The translations under genes and the position numbers were made by a program. Shown one piece after another: positions 16,810 to 24,969 of a stretch of 64,000 bases of DNA (positions are counted from its first letter, which is position 1; each line of letters begins with the position of its first letter). The notes beneath the pieces are model-generated. The model was not told where the DNA came from. It saw only the letters and a list, made by a program, of their open reading frames with translations, and did not search any database. The stretch lies in NCBI RefSeq assembly GCF_002937115.1, contig NZ_NHRY01000080.1:1-64000 (forward strand), given 5' to 3'. This DNA is from Rhodopila globiformis. GTDB taxonomy: Bacteria; Pseudomonadota; Alphaproteobacteria; Acetobacterales; Acetobacteraceae.

Positions 16810-16890
16810 TGGAAGGTCTGCATAATCTGCTAGTAATGATCTCGTAACCAGAGAACCCGGCCCTGCGTTGCCGGTAGTCGGAGAGAACCG

Positions 16891-17466
16891 ATGCTTGACG
16901 AAGCAGTCGTGACTGCGGCTGACGTCATGACAAGAGACGTCGCCTTTGTGCATCCCGAAACCCCTTTGCTGGATGCCGTCAAGCTGATGGCCAGGCGCAG
17001 GATCAGCGGCATGCCGGTCGTGGATGACAACGGCACGATCGTCGGGATGATCAGCGAGGGCGACCTGGTCCGTTGGCACGAAGGCTACAGCGAACGGCAG
17101 GCGCACTGGCTCGACATGCTGGCGGAAGGGTTCCAGCTTGCGCCAAGCTTCCTGGATGGCATCCGGGCCGAGCGCTACAAGGTGAAGGCCGTCATGTCCC
17201 CGGGTTGTTTCAGCGTTACGGAAACGACGCTGGCGCGCGACATCGCGACGCTGATGCATGGCAAGAGCATCAAGCGGGTTCCTGTCCTGCGCGACGGCAA
17301 GCTGGTCGGGATCGTGGCGCGCTCGGACCTGATCCGGGCGCTGGCGCAGAAGCTTGACGAGAGAGCGCCGGCGGCGACGGCGGCGTTCCAATCCATCAAC
17401 GAGGCCTTGCGGCATGGACGCGAGGAACAGGGGATACAGCCCGGCAAGGGGCCTGGGGAGAAATAA
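16891..17466 (+). CDS. CBS-domain pair protein
   Basis: 191-residue stand-alone protein with two CBS domains: about residues 8-65 (TAADVMTRDVAFVHPETPLL, RRRISGMPVVDDNGTIVGMI) and 95-155 (VMSPGCFSVTETTLARDIAT, IKRVPVLRDGKLVGIVARSD). Such pairs bind adenine nucleotides and regulate partner proteins. GGAGAGAACCG precedes the ATG. It converges on the acetate kinase operon and has a perfect FNR/FixK box upstream, as that operon nearly does, so a shared role in low-oxygen metabolism is plausible. The stop codon lies at the edge of a palindromic repeat. Confidence 0.88.
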   Translation: MLDEAVVTAADVMTRDVAFVHPETPLLDAVKLMARRRISGMPVVDDNGTIVGMISEGDLVRWHEGYSERQAHWLDMLAEGFQLAPSFLDGIRAERYKVKAVMSPGCFSVTETTLARDIATLMHGKSIKRVPVLRDGKLVGIVARSDLIRALAQKLDERAPAATAAFQSINEALRHGREEQGIQPGKGPGEK

Positions 17467-17580
17467 CCGATCCGCCAGAGCCGGCGCACCGGCCCTCCAC
17501 GTCACCGGGGTCGGCGCACCGGCGCCTCTGCGGCCGCCATGACGATTGCGGCGTCCGGGCCATAATGGACGCGGTTATCC
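17464..17580. repeat. Dispersed repeat between convergent CBS and ackA genes
   Basis: Begins at the CBS stop codon with AATAACCGATCCGCC and ends with GGACGCGGTTATCC, imperfect inverted ends. The first 35 bp recur, inverted, at 45503-45540. The interior has GCCGGCGCACCGGC palindromes and a GCGGCCGCCATGACG hairpin arm shared with other repeats in the window. Lying between convergent genes it could act as a bidirectional transcription stop. Confidence 0.6.
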
Positions 17581-17592
17581 TGCATCAGGTCC

Positions 17593-18771
17593 TTACGCCG
17601 GCGTTAGTTTCAGAAGATCCCTGGTGTGCCGGGTGATCATCCGTTCTTCATCGGTGCGAATGACCCAGACTTCGATCGACGAGTCATCACCGCTGATCCG
17701 GCCCCGGCCAACCTCATTCCGTATATGATCCAACTTGACGCCTGCCCAGCGGCATCCCTCGGTGACCGCCGCCCGGGTCGCCGCGTCGTTCTCGCCAATC
17801 CCGCCGGCGAAGACCATGGCACCGACGCCGCCCAGCGCCGCGGTCAGCGAGCCGACCTCGCGGATGATACGATAAATAAACAGGTCGATCGCCTCCCGCG
17901 CCCGCGGATCGGTCGAGGCGCGCAAGGTCCGCATGTCGGGGGAAATGCCGGAAACGCCGAGCAGGCCGGATTTCCGGTAGATCAGGTCTTCGAGCGCCGC
18001 CGCGTCCATGCCGTGCTCGGTCATCAGGTGCAGGATCACCCCCGGATCCAGCGCGCCGCAGCGGGTACCCATCATCAGGCCGTCCGCGGCCGTGAACCCC
18101 ATGGTGCTGGCCACGCTGCGGCCGTTGCGCACGGCGCACAGGCTGGCGCCGTTGCCCAGGTGCGCCATGATGACCCGCCCGGCGGCCAGGGCCGGGCACA
18201 GGATGCGCATCTGTGACACCAGGTATTCATACGACAGCCCGTGGAAGCCATAGCGGCGGATGCCGGCCTCGCTGAACCGGCGCGGCAGCGCGAACGCCTG
18301 CGCGAGGTGCGGCTGCGCGCGGTGGAACGCCGTGTCGAAGCAGGCGACCTGAGGGATGTGCGGCACCACCTGGAGAAGCCTGCGTATGACCGCCAGGCTA
18401 TGCGGCTGGTGCAGTGGCGCCAGCGGCACCAACTCGGACAACGTTTCAACAACGTCCACGTCCAGCCGCACCGGCGCGTCGTAGGCCATGCCTCCATGCA
18501 CGACGCGATGCCCGATGGCGGCCACCGTGCCGGCGGCGAGGCTTGCGCCGGTCTGCAGGATCGCCTCGGCCGCCGCGTCGTGGCCGAACCCGGCCGCCGG
18601 CCACGCACGCTCGATGATCGTTTCGCCCTGCGCGTTCCGGACCCTCAGGCGAGGATCGACGCCGATGCCTTCGACCTGCCCGCGATACAGGACATCGTCG
18701 TCCGCCAGTCCGCACAGCGCGAACTTGATGCTGGAGGAACCCGCGTTGATGACCGCGATGCAGCCGGACAT
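17593..18771 (-). CDS. ackA: Acetate kinase
   Basis: Converts acetyl phosphate and ADP to acetate and ATP (or a related acyl phosphate); 392 residues, normal length. Phosphate-binding INAGSSSIKF at residue 8, HRVVHGG (about 87), DTAFH (about 145), AHLGNGASL (about 205) and the adenosine-binding FAGGIGEND near residue 320 are intact. It is the last gene of a four-gene operon (DUF3141-pta-fabI-ackA) with an 18-base gap to fabI. Confidence 0.95.
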   Translation of the reverse strand: MSGCIAVINAGSSSIKFALCGLADDDVLYRGQVEGIGVDPRLRVRNAQGETIIERAWPAAGFGHDAAAEAILQTGASLAAGTVAAIGHRVVHGGMAYDAPVRLDVDVVETLSELVPLAPLHQPHSLAVIRRLLQVVPHIPQVACFDTAFHRAQPHLAQAFALPRRFSEAGIRRYGFHGLSYEYLVSQMRILCPALAAGRVIMAHLGNGASLCAVRNGRSVASTMGFTAADGLMMGTRCGALDPGVILHLMTEHGMDAAALEDLIYRKSGLLGVSGISPDMRTLRASTDPRAREAIDLFIYRIIREVGSLTAALGGVGAMVFAGGIGENDAATRAAVTEGCRWAGVKLDHIRNEVGRGRISGDDSSIEVWVIRTDEERMITRHTRDLLKLTPA

Positions 18772-18789
18772 GGTACCTCCCTCGCGTGC

Positions 18790-19572
18790 TCAGGCAACGA
18801 TGTTGGTGCCGCCGTCCACGTAAACCGTTCCGCCGGTGATGCGCTTCGCCAGGAACGTGGACAGGTAGGCGCAGGTGAAACCGACATCCATGATGTCGAC
18901 CAGCTCGCCCAGCGGCGCCTTCTCCGCCGCCTCGTTCAGCAGCAACTCGAAATCCTTCAGTCCGGACGCGGCACGGGTCTTCAGCGGGCCAGGCGAGATC
19001 GCGTGCACGCGGATCCCCTTGTGCCCAAGCTCATAGGCCAGGTAGCGGCAGGACGCCTCCAGCGCCGCCTTCACCGGCCCCATCACGTTGTAGTTCGGCA
19101 CGACCCGGTTGGCGCCGTAGTAGCTCATGGCGAACATCGCGCCGCCGTCGGTCATCAGCGGCGCCGCCAGCCGTGCCATGCGCACGAAGGAATGGCAGGA
19201 AACATCCATTGCCTTGGCGAAGCCCTCGGCCGAGCAGTTCAGTAGCCCGCCCTGCAAATCCTCCTTCGGCGCGAAAGCGATCGAGTGAAGCAGGATATCC
19301 AGCCGTCCCCACTGCGTCCGCACCTGGTCGAAGATCGCCTCCAGTTGTCCCGGGACCGCAACGTCCAGCGGCCCGGTGATGGACGCCTCCAGATCCTTCG
19401 CCAGCGGTTCCACATGCGGCCGCGCCTTGTCGTTCAGCCAGGTGATCGCGAGGTCCGCGCCGACGGTGCGAAAAGCCTTGGCGCAGCCATAGGCGATCGA
19501 GTGTTCATTGGCGACGCCGACGACAAGCGCCTTGTGCCCGGCCAGGACCGGCCTGATCTGCATCTCCGGCAC
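18790..19572 (-). CDS. fabI: Enoyl-[acyl-carrier-protein] reductase, FabI type
   Basis: NADH-dependent short-chain reductase of 260 residues that reduces trans-2-enoyl-ACP. Nucleotide-binding GVANEHSIAYGCAKAF near residue 19, and the catalytic Tyr-x6-Lys in PNYNVMGPVKAALEAS (about 158-165), with SPGPLKTRAASG downstream, mark it as FabI. Its position between pta and ackA is unusual for a housekeeping fatty-acid gene, so it is probably a second FabI used in acyl-CoA or acyl-phosphate metabolism. The gap to pta is 12 bases. Confidence 0.9.
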   Translation of the reverse strand: MPEMQIRPVLAGHKALVVGVANEHSIAYGCAKAFRTVGADLAITWLNDKARPHVEPLAKDLEASITGPLDVAVPGQLEAIFDQVRTQWGRLDILLHSIAFAPKEDLQGGLLNCSAEGFAKAMDVSCHSFVRMARLAAPLMTDGGAMFAMSYYGANRVVPNYNVMGPVKAALEASCRYLAYELGHKGIRVHAISPGPLKTRAASGLKDFELLLNEAAEKAPLGELVDIMDVGFTCAYLSTFLAKRITGGTVYVDGGTNIVA

Positions 19573-19584
19573 GGCAATTCTCCT

Positions 19585-20544
19585 TCAACTGATGGAAGCG
19601 GAGGCAGAATTCCGCCTCGCCGCCGCCAGCATCACCGCGACGGCGCAGGAGGCGAGACGGGTCAGCAACGAATCCGCCCGGCTGGTCAGGATGATGGGAA
19701 CCCGTGCGCCCAGGACGATGCCGGCGGCATCGGCACGCGCCAGGAACGACAGGCTCTTGGCCAGCATGTTGCCGGCCTCCAGGTCCGGCACCACCAGGAC
19801 GTTCGCCCGCCCTGCGACGGGTGAAACGATGTGCTTGATCGCCGCGGCCTCGGGGCTGATCGCGTTGTCCAGCGCCAGCGGCCCGTCCAGCAGCGCGCCG
19901 GTGATCTGGCCGCGGTCGGCCATCTTGCACAGCGCCGCGGCTTCCACCGTGGACGGCACCTTCGCGTTGACCGTCTCCATCGCGCTCAGGATCGCCACGC
20001 GGACTTCCGGCGCGTGCAGGGCGTGGGCGAGGTCGATCGCATTCTGCACGATGTCGACCTTTTCCTCCAGCGTCGGCGCGATGTTCACCGCAGCGTCGGT
20101 GATGATCAGCGCATCACCATGGCCCGGCACGTCCATGATGAAGCAGTGGCTGATCCGCCGCGCGGTGCGGATGCCGCCTTCGCGCGCGACCACCGCAGCC
20201 ATCAGTTCGTCGGTGTGCAGGCTGCCTTTCATCAGCGCCTCGGCCTGTCCGGCGCGCACCAGCTCGACCGCCTTGGCAGCCGAGTGGTGGCTGTGCTCGG
20301 CGTTGACGATCTCCAGGCCGGCGATATCGAGGCCCTCCGTTGCCGCCACGTTCCGAACCCGTTCGGCCGGGCCAACCAGGATCGGCTCGATCAGCCGCAG
20401 CTTGCGGGCCTCGATCGCACTTTGCAACGAGACGTCGTCACACGGATGCACCACGGCCGTCCTGACCGCCGGTTGCGACTGCGCCAGGGCGATCAGTTGC
20501 TGATACTTCGTGCGCTCGCGGGGCTTTTCGGGGACGTCAATCAT
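19585..20544 (-). CDS. pta: Phosphate acetyl/butyryl transferase
   Basis: Transfers an acyl group between CoA and phosphate; 319 residues of the Pta/Ptb family with no extra hydratase (MaoC) domain. Family motifs include EALMKGSLHTDELMAAVV (about residue 107), SHCFIMDVPG (about 134) and the C-terminal VLVVPDLEAGNMLAKSL (about 253). The ATG overlaps the end of the DUF3141 gene by 8 bases, so translation is coupled. Whether acetyl or butyryl groups are used cannot be told. Paired with ackA this gives ATP by substrate-level phosphorylation. Confidence 0.9.
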   Translation of the reverse strand: MIDVPEKPRERTKYQQLIALAQSQPAVRTAVVHPCDDVSLQSAIEARKLRLIEPILVGPAERVRNVAATEGLDIAGLEIVNAEHSHHSAAKAVELVRAGQAEALMKGSLHTDELMAAVVAREGGIRTARRISHCFIMDVPGHGDALIITDAAVNIAPTLEEKVDIVQNAIDLAHALHAPEVRVAILSAMETVNAKVPSTVEAAALCKMADRGQITGALLDGPLALDNAISPEAAAIKHIVSPVAGRANVLVVPDLEAGNMLAKSLSFLARADAAGIVLGARVPIILTSRADSLLTRLASCAVAVMLAAARRNSASASIS

Positions 20545-22708
20545 GGGCCGCCTCGGTTGTCTCCAGGTGCTTCTGCTTCGGCTTGACATCGAACAGCGCC
20601 TCGATCCGCGCCAGCCGGCGCTTGCCTTCCTCCGACTCGACGCCGGTCGCGCCGAGGACGCGGTGCAGCACGTCGAGCCCAGTCTTGTGCTGGGCCGCAT
20701 CGTCGCCGAGCAGCCTGGGCAGCGTCTCGATCGCGCGTTCCTCATCCAGGCAGACGAGCAGGAACTGTTCTCGCAGCAGCTCCTTGAACCGGGCGAGGCT
20801 TATGCGCTGCGCCGGCGGCTGAGCGGCACGGACCATTTTCAGCGCGGTAAATCCACGCTCGTCGATCACGCCTTCAGGCAGGCGGATATAAACCAGCGAC
20901 CGCAGCACGGCTTCCGGCATGTGCCCGATCGTGAAACGATGTTCCAGCCGCGTCTTCAGATGCTCGACCGCCGCCTCGCGTGTCAGGTCCCGCTCGACGT
21001 GGCGCAGCACCGGCTGCTGCGGCCCCAGCCCGACCAGCGCCTGCAACAGCGGCGAACCATAGGTGGCCAGGAACGTCGCCTCGGTCACGGCGTCGCGCAC
21101 TTCGCCCGAAGCCTGCAGGCAGGCGGTGATCCAGTCCGACGTCATGCGTTCGGCCGCCAGCCAGGGGTTATCCGCATGCACCGGCTGGCGGTTGGCGCGC
21201 ACCAACTCCGCCAGGCCCTTGATCGGCTGCATGAAGGGATTTTCGTCGCCGAACATGGCGAACCGCAGGCGGTTCGGGTGCGCGGCCCGCACGGTCTCGG
21301 CAACCGGCTCGGGGACCCGCCCGCGCAGCATCGGGGCGGCGAAAGTTTCGTACAGCCCGCGGTTGATCTCCGACACGCGGGCGGCGGTGGCGAAACGGCG
21401 CTCGTCCGCCGCATCGTTGCCGCCAATGGCGCGGATGTGGTCCAGCGTCCGCGCTTCCAGCCGGAACAGGTAGCGCCCGTGCACCAGGTCGGGGTTCGCG
21501 GTATCCTCATTCACCTCGGTGATCACCGCCTCGTACAGGCCGGGCGGCAGCGCGTCGATCATGTCCATGCAGGACACGAACTCACCGTGTTCCTTCGTCG
21601 CCACCTTGCCGGAGACGAAAATGCCGAGATGGCCGATGCTGTGGTGCATCGTATAGACAATCGTCTGGCCGCTGGTGACGATCTCGCCGCCGTCGTCGTA
21701 AAGGTCCAGGATCCAGTCCAGCGCCTGCTGCGGCGGCGTGATGTTGTCGCCCCACGAGCAGAATACGATGATCGGCGAGCGGATGTTGCGCAGGTCGATG
21801 CGCACGCCGTCGGAGGTACGAAGCTGCCCGGTGGCCAGCTTGTTGCCGACGAACAGGTTGTCGGCGATCCACTGCATCTCCTGCGCGTTCAGCAGGACCG
21901 GGCTGCCCCACCACGTCTCGAAGTCGAGGAAGCGTTCAACCTCGGTATCGATCTTCGAATAGACGTTGTATCCTTTCGTCCAGTACGTGTTCGCCGGATT
22001 GAGCGACTCGAAATTCGCCACCAGGTTCGCGCCGTCGAAAATGCCGTTGCCCAGGTCGCCCGCCAGCGCGGTCAGCCAGGTGCCGCCCAGCACGCCGCCC
22101 AGGTAGCGCATCGGGTTCTTCCCGCGCACGCCGGCCCAGTACGACAGCGGCGAGCCCGCCAGCATGATCGGCCCCGGCAGGTCCGGCCGCATCGCCGCCA
22201 TCATCATGATCTGCCAGCCGGCCTGGCAGTTGCCGATGATCACCGGCTTGCCCTCGGCCTCCGGGTGGCGCGCCGCCACGTCCGCGACGAACACGGCCTC
22301 GGCGCGGCAGACGTCCTCGATGGTCTGTCCCGGCATCGGCTTCGGCAGGAAGCCGACGAAATAGCAGGGACGGCCTTCGGCGAGGGCCATGCCGATCTGG
22401 CTGTCCTTCTTCATGCCGCCGATGCCGGGGCCGTGGCCGGCGCGGGGATCGACGACGATGATGGGCGCCTTGGCCGGATCGGTTGGAACATCGTCGGGCG
22501 GAATGATCCGCACCAGGGCGTAATTCACCGGCCGCTCCAGCGTGCGGCCATCGTGCACCAGCTCGGCCTGGAAGTGAAGCACATTCGGAACGGCCTTGGC
22601 CGCCTGCTCCCGATGGATGTTCGCCCGCTGCCGCAGGGTGTCGAGCGACAGGACGTAGCGCTGCCAGGCATCGACCCAGTAGTTCTGGAAACCGGCCCAA
22701 TCAGTCAT
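20537..22708 (-). CDS. DUF3141-domain protein, alpha/beta-hydrolase fold related to PHA synthase
   Basis: Large (about 723 residues) cytoplasmic protein of the DUF3141 family. The first half resembles poly(3-hydroxyalkanoate) synthases: IIVVDPRAGHGPGIGGMKKD (about 86-105), PCYFVGFLPKPMPGQTIEDV, and a nucleophile-elbow-like IGNCQAGWQ (about 158-166) with Cys in place of Ser. YTMHHSIGHLGIFVSGKVA (about 350-370) may carry the catalytic His. The second half is helical with no recognised domain. I chose ATG 22708 because GGAG lies six bases before it; ATG 22720 is the alternative. First gene of the operon with pta, fabI and ackA. A role in acyl transfer is inferred, not shown. Confidence 0.85.
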   Translation of the reverse strand: MTDWAGFQNYWVDAWQRYVLSLDTLRQRANIHREQAAKAVPNVLHFQAELVHDGRTLERPVNYALVRIIPPDDVPTDPAKAPIIVVDPRAGHGPGIGGMKKDSQIGMALAEGRPCYFVGFLPKPMPGQTIEDVCRAEAVFVADVAARHPEAEGKPVIIGNCQAGWQIMMMAAMRPDLPGPIMLAGSPLSYWAGVRGKNPMRYLGGVLGGTWLTALAGDLGNGIFDGANLVANFESLNPANTYWTKGYNVYSKIDTEVERFLDFETWWGSPVLLNAQEMQWIADNLFVGNKLATGQLRTSDGVRIDLRNIRSPIIVFCSWGDNITPPQQALDWILDLYDDGGEIVTSGQTIVYTMHHSIGHLGIFVSGKVATKEHGEFVSCMDMIDALPPGLYEAVITEVNEDTANPDLVHGRYLFRLEARTLDHIRAIGGNDAADERRFATAARVSEINRGLYETFAAPMLRGRVPEPVAETVRAAHPNRLRFAMFGDENPFMQPIKGLAELVRANRQPVHADNPWLAAERMTSDWITACLQASGEVRDAVTEATFLATYGSPLLQALVGLGPQQPVLRHVERDLTREAAVEHLKTRLEHRFTIGHMPEAVLRSLVYIRLPEGVIDERGFTALKMVRAAQPPAQRISLARFKELLREQFLLVCLDEERAIETLPRLLGDDAAQHKTGLDVLHRVLGATGVESEEGKRRLARIEALFDVKPKQKHLETTEAAHD

Positions 22709-22773
22709 CGCTGACTCCATCGTGCAATGATCCGCAGCCGCGCCTGGAATACCGGAATTCGACTTTGGCTGCG

Positions 22774-22787
22774 TTGCGTTAAATCAA
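22774..22787. promoter_or_regulatory. FNR/FixK-like site upstream of the DUF3141-pta-fabI-ackA operon
   Basis: On the minus strand TTGATTTAACGCAA keeps seven of eight conserved positions of TTGA-N6-TCAA. It lies about 65 bases before the operon's start codon. It overlaps the stop codon of a small upstream coding remnant, which lowers certainty. Confidence 0.45.
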
Positions 22788-22946
22788 GCTCGCTGAAAGG
22801 CGGAACGACACCGGTTCATCCGGGATCGACCCGGCGCCGGCCCGACCGTCCTTGGACTGGAAGAAGACATGCAGGTCGTCCGGCACGAAGCCCAAGGTGC
22901 GGATGCCCGGGTTCACCAGTTCCCGGGCAATCAGCCTCGGCGCATC
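22779..22946 (-). pseudogene. 3' coding remnant, cut off by a repeat
   Basis: The minus strand carries about 55 codons with strong third-position GC bias (containing IRTLGFVPDDLHVFFQSKD and GSIPDEPVSFRLSA) ending in TAA. The coding signal stops where the direct repeat copy at 22949 begins and no start codon with a ribosome-binding site is visible. It looks like the tail of a gene whose 5' part was lost. I do not recognise the family. Confidence 0.4.
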
Positions 22947-22948
22947 CT

Positions 22949-23080
22949 GTGCCGGGGCCTCCTGGCACGCTATGCGATTCCGGCATCGCCGGGCAGGGTC
23001 GGGAGGATTGCCGGAAACGCATAGCGGCGTGGCCGCCGGCGATGCAGGAATTGGCCGGGGTGGGCCGCAGGATGTCAAGG
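22949..23080. repeat. Direct repeat flanking the Rap1a/lipoprotein cassette, copy A
   Basis: Shares with 24164-24286, in the same orientation, GTGCCGG, CTGGCA, GCTATGCG, TCCGGCATCG, GCCGGAAACGCATAGC and GATGCAG in order. GCTATGCG...TCCGGCA and its complement also form an internal hairpin. The two copies bracket the two genes at 23293 and 23705. Confidence 0.65.
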
Positions 23081-23292
23081 ACAACAGCGGCCGTGGCACG
23101 CGGGCGGCATATCGTTGCGGCAGTCGATAGAGATTGCCAGCAGACCGCCCGGACCACGATGCCGCCAGGCCCACCCCGGATGGATCGGGACGACGGTGTC
23201 CCGAGAGAGGGTAAGGTACTACCATGACGGAAACCACTTCCAGGAAGCGAGCCGCAGTGGCCACGTGGCGTGAATCGTGCGGAAGGAAAGCG

Positions 23293-23685
23293 ATGCGGAT
23301 CGGGCTGTGGACTCTCGCTGGCTGCGGAATGATGCTGGCCGCTTCCGCGGCAAGCGCCGCGGTGACGCAGGACAGCTTTCTGCTGCGGAATACGGGGGAT
23401 CTGGTCGATCTGTGCTCCGCGCCCCAGACCGATCCCCTGTACACGGCCGCGGTGAATTTCTGCCACGGATTCGGGGTTGGCGTGGTCCGTACGCTGCAGG
23501 ACCAGGATGCGGCGTCCCGGTCGGGCCGCCTGTTCTGTTTCCCAAACCCGGCGCCGACAAGAAACGAGGCCGTTGCCCGCTTCGTGCAGTGGGCCAATGC
23601 CGATCCCAGCAGGTTGCAGATGTCCGCGGAGGATGGCATAGCCACCTATCTGTCGCAGCAATATCCCTGCCCGCGCCGTCGCTGA
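23293..23685 (+). CDS. Exported Rap1a/Tai-like protein
   Basis: 130-residue exported protein. Start ATG 23293 has GGAAGGA seven bases upstream and opens a clean signal peptide (MRIGLWTLAGCGMMLAASAA, cleavage near ASAA). The mature part has the layout of the Rap1a/Tai immunity-protein domain: LVDLCSAPQTDPLYTAAVNF, CHGFGVGVV, LFCFPNPAPTRNEAVARFVQ and a C-terminal YLSQQYPCPRRR. Four mature cysteines could form two disulfides, as expected in the periplasm. Family members include immunity proteins against type VI peptidoglycan amidases, but no effector gene is nearby. A second gene follows after 19 bases. Confidence 0.72.
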   Translation: MRIGLWTLAGCGMMLAASAASAAVTQDSFLLRNTGDLVDLCSAPQTDPLYTAAVNFCHGFGVGVVRTLQDQDAASRSGRLFCFPNPAPTRNEAVARFVQWANADPSRLQMSAEDGIATYLSQQYPCPRRR

Positions 23686-23704
23686 GAACCATGGGGGAAG
23701 AGTG

Positions 23705-23971
23705 ATGAAAAGCATATTCGCCGTTCTGATCTGCGCTGTCACCCTCGCGGGATGCGCCGAGATGACGCCGGGCCAGCAGCGTGCGGCCGGCGGCACGGCC
23801 GTTGGCGCCGCCGGCGGCGCGGTCATCGGCGCCCTGGCCGGGAATGCCGCCCTGGGCACGGCGATCGGCGCGGGCGCGGGGCTTGTCGGAGGCCTTCTGT
23901 ACAATCACGTCAAGCAGAACGAGCAGAGCGCATACCAACAGGGCTATTCAGCCGGCCAGCAGTCACGTTGA
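23705..23971 (+). CDS. Glycine-zipper lipoprotein
   Basis: 88-residue outer-membrane-type lipoprotein. Signal peptide with lipobox LAGC (Cys at residue 18), then a glycine/alanine-rich zipper (AAGGTAVGAAGGAVIGALAG, about 28-47, continuing to GLVGGLLYNHV) and a Gln/Ser-rich tail. Such proteins pack in membranes and often help envelope stability. GGGGGAAGA precedes the ATG. Located 19 bases after the Rap1a-like gene, likely co-transcribed. Confidence 0.8.
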   Translation: MKSIFAVLICAVTLAGCAEMTPGQQRAAGGTAVGAAGGAVIGALAGNAALGTAIGAGAGLVGGLLYNHVKQNEQSAYQQGYSAGQQSR

Positions 23972-24163
23972 CGTAACAGGCATTCGTGCGGCGGGCGGTC
24001 AGCGCGGCTGATCAGCCCGTCTGCGCAGGCAACAGCGTCCCCGGGATGGATCGCCTGCGCATACACCTTCCTGCGCCGCCACCGTTATTCTCCCGGACCA
24101 AGGTCGGATGGCCGGCAGCTGACGCGCAGGCTGTCCCGCACGGGGCGACAGGCACGCCGCGCG

Positions 24164-24286
24164 GTGCCGGACCTTCTGGCAGGCTATGCGGGTCCGGCAT
24201 CGGGGACGGGAAATCGCCGGAAACGCATAGCCTCGCGGCGGCCGGTGATGCAGAAATTCGCCAGGCCTGCCTGCAGGATTTGAAGG
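24164..24286. repeat. Direct repeat flanking the Rap1a/lipoprotein cassette, copy B
   Basis: Second copy of the repeat at 22949-23080, same orientation. It fills much of the 412-bp gap between the lipoprotein gene and the next gene; the remainder (23972-24163, 24287-24383) shows nothing I can name. Confidence 0.65.
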
Positions 24287-24383
24287 GCGCCGTATCGCCC
24301 CGGCAATCGATGCGCCTCACGCACCGCGATGCCGCCTGGACCGGATCCTGCCGGCGACATCCAGAAAGAGCAAGGTGTTTGCC

Positions 24384-24902
24384 ATGACGGAATCCAGCTC
24401 AGCCCCGTTCTCGGTCGCCAGCCTCTTCGCTGAACGCGAGGCCCACCGCCGCCAGGAGCAGGAAGCCGCGGAACAGGTCGCGCGGCGCAAGAACGAAGAA
24501 ATGGCGCAGTTCAGGCAGCGGCTGGAGAACTTCCAGCTCACCGACGAGATCTTGCAAGCGGGCCAGTTGCGGATCAGGCGGGCGTTCGAACGCGGCGAGG
24601 AGGAACTGATGTTCACCTCCTTCCCCAGCGATTTCTGCACCGATTCCGGCCGCGCCATTATCAACGCCGGCGCCCCGCCGATTGTCGAACCGACCGACGA
24701 GGAGAAGGAAAAGCTCAAGGACGCCGATCCCGAGTGGCTGGCCACGCTGCCGCAGGGCGCCCGGGTGGTTTACGACTACTGGAAGCAGCACCTGAAGCCC
24801 GCCGGCTTCGGGTTTTCCGCCCGGATCCTGAACTTCCCGGGCGGCAAGCCAGGCGATGTCGGCATGTTCTTCACCTGGCCGAAGAACCAGCTCGACCTCT
24901 AG
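24384..24902 (+). CDS. Hypothetical protein
   Basis: 172-residue soluble protein I do not recognise. The N-terminal third is a charged helix or coiled coil (EREAHRRQEQEAAEQVARRK, about 16-35). The middle has FERGEEELMFTSFPSDFCTD (about 71-90) and GRAIINAGAPPIVEPTDEEK. The C-terminal part, VVYDYWKQHLKPAGFGFSAR and GDVGMFFTWPKNQ, looks folded. No signal peptide or membrane segment. Codon use fits the genome. A frame extends three codons upstream to a GTG, but ATG 24384 is the more likely start. Confidence 0.72.
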   Translation: MTESSSAPFSVASLFAEREAHRRQEQEAAEQVARRKNEEMAQFRQRLENFQLTDEILQAGQLRIRRAFERGEEELMFTSFPSDFCTDSGRAIINAGAPPIVEPTDEEKEKLKDADPEWLATLPQGARVVYDYWKQHLKPAGFGFSARILNFPGGKPGDVGMFFTWPKNQLDL

Positions 24903-24969
24903 GCCAACCGCTTTCGCACGGCGCTCCGGCACCGACGGGCTGTCCGCGCCAGGCTGACTGCATATCCGG

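Noticed and set aside
20510-22714. Long open frame on the plus strand opposite the DUF3141 gene
   Set aside because: Composition is Arg/Gln/Val-rich with no domain; the minus strand has a coherent operon with overlapping genes.
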